Assembly: GCA_002914805.1 (NCBI GenBank)
Contig: JXTB01000563.1
Location: 169,724 to 233,723, forward strand
DNA length: 64,000 nt
DNA from: Parasponia andersonii
Lineage: Eukaryota; Streptophyta; Magnoliopsida; Rosales; Cannabaceae
Direction of reading: 5' to 3'
In this document: piece by piece, positions 60,562 through 64,000 of the stretch
Layout: each line of letters begins with the position of its first letter
How positions within the stretch are numbered: the stretch's first letter is position 1
The notes under the pieces: model-generated
The model's input: only the letters and a program-made list of their open reading frames with translations
Database searches by the model: none
Told to the model about the DNA's origin: nothing
Made by a program: the position numbers and the translations under genes

Positions 60562-61062
60562 ATGATTAAGGTTCTAGAAGAGTCTAATTGAAGTCTACAC
60601 ATTTTTTTCTAAGCCTTTTGTACTTTTAGGAAACTTCTTTAATTCAGATTTAGTTATTTTCGGATTTAATTGAGGAGAGGGTTGCTATATGTGAAAATAA
60701 CATTAGTTTGCCTTAAATAAGGGTTAAATTTGAATCCTATATAAAGGGGAGAATCTTGAATATTTTTCAGAGGATAGTGATCAATAATATTATGAGTTAT
60801 TCGGGTTTTCTTCATTCTTAAGAAGATTCTTGAACTTACGAAGTTAACTCTTGTGGCGTTCAAAATAACCGAACTTATCACATTGATTCTTGAGTGATTC
60901 TTGAGGATTCTTGGTGTGGCATCTTTAATCTATCGTAGTTCTTGGTTCTTATCTTACTGGGTAATAGGTCAAGACTCAATATTCTTACGACTTGGTGATC
61001 TTGGGTTCGAATTTCTTAGTTGGTACTGGGCTTTGTCACGATTGTTGACGAGATTCATATCA
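60562..61062 (+). repeat. Gypsy-5 5-prime LTR (start approximate)
   Basis: A region of about 500 bp with a TATA-like CCTATATAAAGGGG near 60738 and an end at ATCA, 61062. It is followed immediately by TTTGGTACCAAAGC (61063-61076), close to the TTTGGTATCAGAGC primer site of many gypsy elements. The start is a guess from the usual size. No partner LTR is in the window. Confidence 0.6.
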
Positions 61063-64000
61063 TTTGGTACCAAAGCTTAGGTTTTAAGGCAAGTTTTAAT
61101 TATCATTTACTTTCTTTACTGTTCCTTTGATTCTTGAATTAGGATCACAAAAAAATAATGACTAGCTGAATTTCTTTCTTTAGATATAATGGTCATATTT
61201 AGTTTCTTAATTTGATCAACAAGGGTTTTTGATCGAAATTTTGAGAATTAAGGATACCAGGTTTCCCAATCTGATCAAACTCTTTGTTCTTGGCCGAAAT
61301 TTCGAGAATTAAGGATACCAGGTTTCCTAATCTATTCCTAATCTAATCAAACTCTTTATTCTTGGCTGAAATTATTGCTTTAGGGACACTAGAATTATTT
61401 GGTTTCCTAATCTAATCCAACTAGGGTTTTTTTACTTTTGCTTAGGGTCCAAGTTATTGAGGTTATACTAGGGAGGCCAAATCCTATCTTGATTAAGTCA
61501 TATTTGAGTTTTGTGTTCTCAATATTCTAGTCTGATTCAAAGTGTTCATTTTTAATTTTTGGTAGAAAAAGGAAAAATCCTGAAAAAAAAAAACAAAAAT
61601 TTTTGTGTCAATCTTGTTTCGTACTTCCTAAACTCCTTTCTGACAAAATCCCATGCTTGAGTGTGGCAAATCAACAAAATTTGGGAGAAATTGTGTGAAT
61701 TTTGGAGTATTACTGAAACCAAAGAATTCTTGTTACTCATATTTTTTGCATCAGTTTCTTGAGAATTATTTATGAGTCTTGTGATTTGATATGGTTACTT
61801 ATCATATTGAATTGCTTCTAGAGTATTTTTGAATCTGATTAAGAATAGAAAGAAAACATAACGAGTGGAAAAAAGTAAGAGTGGTGAGAATATAAGAGGG
61901 TAAAAGCCATTGAGTGCCAAACACGAGAGTGAGTGAATCTTTCTGAGTGAAACACATGAGAAAAAAGTGCTTGTGAGGTCCTAACCGTGGCTTTGTAGAT
62001 TTCAATATGTCATACGATCAAAAAGGTAACACAACCAAAAAGGTACAACTAACTATTCCAGACTTACAATTACAGGTATTGTTGGGGGAGATGAGGAAAA
62101 TGATGAGAGCTGAATTAGAACCAATTAATGAGAGGATTGAAAGGTTAGAATGAGAAATAGCCACGGGATAGCCTCAAAATACTCCCTTTAGGTAACCACT
62201 TAAGTGAGTACAACTAGAGGAGCAATGGGGTGATGATGAAGATGTAGAGGAATGGGAAGAGGTGGATAAACTAACAATAAATAGGAGCAGGTTCAAGCGT
62301 GGTTATATGAATAAAGAAGCTAGGATAGGTAGACCTAGATGAGATAATGACTTGGGAGGCATTAAAGTGAAGATTCCATCCTTCCAAGGTAGAAATATTC
62401 CTGAAGCTTATCTAGAGTGTGAGAAGAAAATGGAGATCATCTTTGATTGCTACAACTATTCTGAGATTAAAAAGGTAAAACTTGCTGCAATTTAATTCAC
62501 TGATTATGCTTTCGTTTAGTGGGATCAATTGTTGAAGGAAAGAAGGAGAAATCTAGAACACTATGTTGAGACGTGAGATGAAATGAAAATAATCATAAAA
62601 AGACATTTCATTCTAAGCTACTACTATCAGGAGCTATAAAACAAGTTAAAGTGTCTAACTCAAGGATCCAAGAGTATAGATGACTACTATAAGGAGATGA
62701 AAGTTACTATGATTCGAGCAAAGATAGAGGAGGATAGAGAAGCTACCATGCCTAGATTCTTATACGGTCTAAATAAAGAGATAGCCGATGTGGTAAAGAT
62801 GCAACATTATGTAGAGCTGACGAATATGGTGCATCAAGTTATCAAAGTAAAGCAACAATTGAAACGGAGGAACTTTCCTAGGAAAAGGCCAAGCTCAGCT
62901 CCTACAAACTCAGGGAGATTAGTCCCTAAACGAGATGAATTTCCATCAGCTAAGCCTAATTCCAAGTCTTCTAAGGATGAAAAACAAGTTGCGATACCAA
63001 AACATGGTAACACTGAATCTACCACTTCTAGAAATCGTGACATTGAGTGTTTTAAATGTAAAGGCAAAGGTTATATTACTAGCCAATGTCCAAACAAAAG
63101 GGTGATGGTGATCAATGCTCAAGGGGAGATTGAGATAAACGATGAACAAGAAGATGAAGATGATGGCATGCCACTACTTGAAGATGATTATGAAGGATAG
63201 TGTGTTGTAGACAGAGAATCATTAGTGATGAGGTGAGCTCTTAGCAAGCAAGTTAAGGAAGAAAACAACAACCAGTAGGAGGACTTGTTTCATACTCAAT
63301 GTTTTGTGAATAACAAAGTTTGCACCGTCATAATTAATGAAGAGAGTTGCACCAACATGACTAGTACTTAATTAGTGGAGAAATTAGTATTACCTACCAT
63401 AAAGCATCCATAATCGTATCAGTTTTAATGGCTGAATGATTACAGAGAAGTCAAGGTGATAAAATAAGTATTGGTGGTATTTTCTATTGACAAGTATGAA
63501 GATGAAGTGCTTTGCAGTGTGGTACCTATGTATGTGTATCATATTTTATTAGGAAGACCATGGCAATACGATTGGTGAGTCACACATAATGGTTTCACCA
63601 ATAGGTACTCTTTTACCATTATAAACCAGCCAATATCACTTGTGCCATTAACTCCAAAACAAATTCTTAAAGACCAACTAAACATGCACAAAGCAAGCGA
63701 AAAGAGAAAAGAGAAAGAGAAAGAGGCTAAAACTGAGAGAAAAGAAAAAGAGATGAGAGAAAAGAAAAAGAGATGAGAGAAAAATAGAAAAGCAAAACCA
63801 TGAGTGAGGGTAAAAAAGAAAAAGTGAGTAATGCAACCTTATTGTGTATAAGAGAGGAAAAATACAATTTCATTGCAAAACAAAGCGAGATCAAGAGAGC
63901 TTTAGTTTTACAATAGCCCCTTATAGTACTTATGTACAAGGAAGCCTTTTCATATACTGATGATCTCACTAGTTCTTTGTCGAGCAAAATTATTTCTCTT
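61063..64000 (+). mobile_element. Gypsy-5 internal region: leader, gag and protease fossil, running off the right edge
   Basis: Plus strand. After the primer site and a leader (61063-62000, which includes a 61-72 bp repeat at 61231-61420), a gypsy gag begins near 62010. The longest open stretch, 62697-63200, has DDYYKEMKVTMIRA, LYGLNKEIADVV, a CCHC zinc knuckle (CFKCKGKGYITSQC) and an acidic end. A protease region follows (about 63290-63590, with ESCTNMTS and YHILLGRPW), then a purine-rich linker towards reverse transcriptase. It is broken in a number of places, although the gag part is the best-preserved retroelement coding in the window. Confidence 0.85.
61231..61420. repeat. Tandem repeat in the Gypsy-5 leader, 61-72 bp unit
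   Basis: The word CGAAATTT(T/C)GAGAATTAAGG recurs at 61234 and 61295, and a more diverged third unit starts near 61364; each unit has GGTTTCC.AATCT. Spacing is 61 then 72 bp. Confidence 0.65.

Noticed and set aside
60990-61030. GGTTCGAATTT resembling the B box of a tRNA gene
   Set aside because: No A box or cloverleaf can be drawn around it, and it lies near the end of the Gypsy-5 LTR.

Overview
The window is nuclear DNA from a flowering plant, most likely a eudicot. It is AT-rich, contains one intron-bearing plant gene of the MYB-CC family, and is otherwise almost entirely old LTR retrotransposons of the Ty1/copia and Ty3/gypsy superfamilies, nested inside one another. A 920-base run of N (47626-48545) shows it is a draft assembly. 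The species cannot be told from the sequence.

Left block (1-13922): a minus-strand Ty3/gypsy element runs from the left edge to 13922 and is split by a complete-length minus-strand Ty1/copia element (Copia-1, 1497-11278) flanked by a perfect 5-bp target duplication, GACCC. Region 13923-17529 holds no gene; it contains a probable MITE (about 16281-16859) and a degenerate 29-bp tandem repeat.

Middle block (17530-40144): a three-level nest. An old minus-strand copia-type element (Copia-3) was split by Copia-2 (20663-36846, duplication ATAAT), a relative of Copia-1. Copia-2 was itself hit twice, by a 3.8-kb gypsy solo LTR (22933-26752, duplication CATAC) and by a 2.7-kb solo LTR (27720-30408, duplication TCTTT). 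A further gypsy LTR (about 40145-41917) abuts the nest, followed by an RNase H-like fragment (41935-42240).

Gene island (about 42240-47550): the one clear host gene, a six-exon MYB-CC (GARP) transcription factor of the MYR1/MYR2 type, CDS 44794-47380, plus strand, with a TATA box at 44624 and a tiny uORF in the leader. A copia LTR (Copia-4) begins only about 170 bp after the stop codon and runs into the assembly gap.

Right block (47550-64000): Copia-4 remnant, a second 3.8-kb gypsy LTR (49199-53044), fragments of two other LTR families, a minus-strand chromovirus-type gypsy pol (57354 to about 59390) with its 3-prime LTR, and then two plus-strand gypsy elements, the last of which (about 60562 to the right edge) keeps a recognisable gag and protease region.

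All retroelements appear to be broken fossils. The most unusual structure is a GC-rich island of about 97-bp tandem repeats in the otherwise very AT-rich 5-prime leader of both Copia-1 and Copia-2. I found no CRISPR array, rRNA or convincing tRNA gene, and no evidence of an undescribed multi-gene system.
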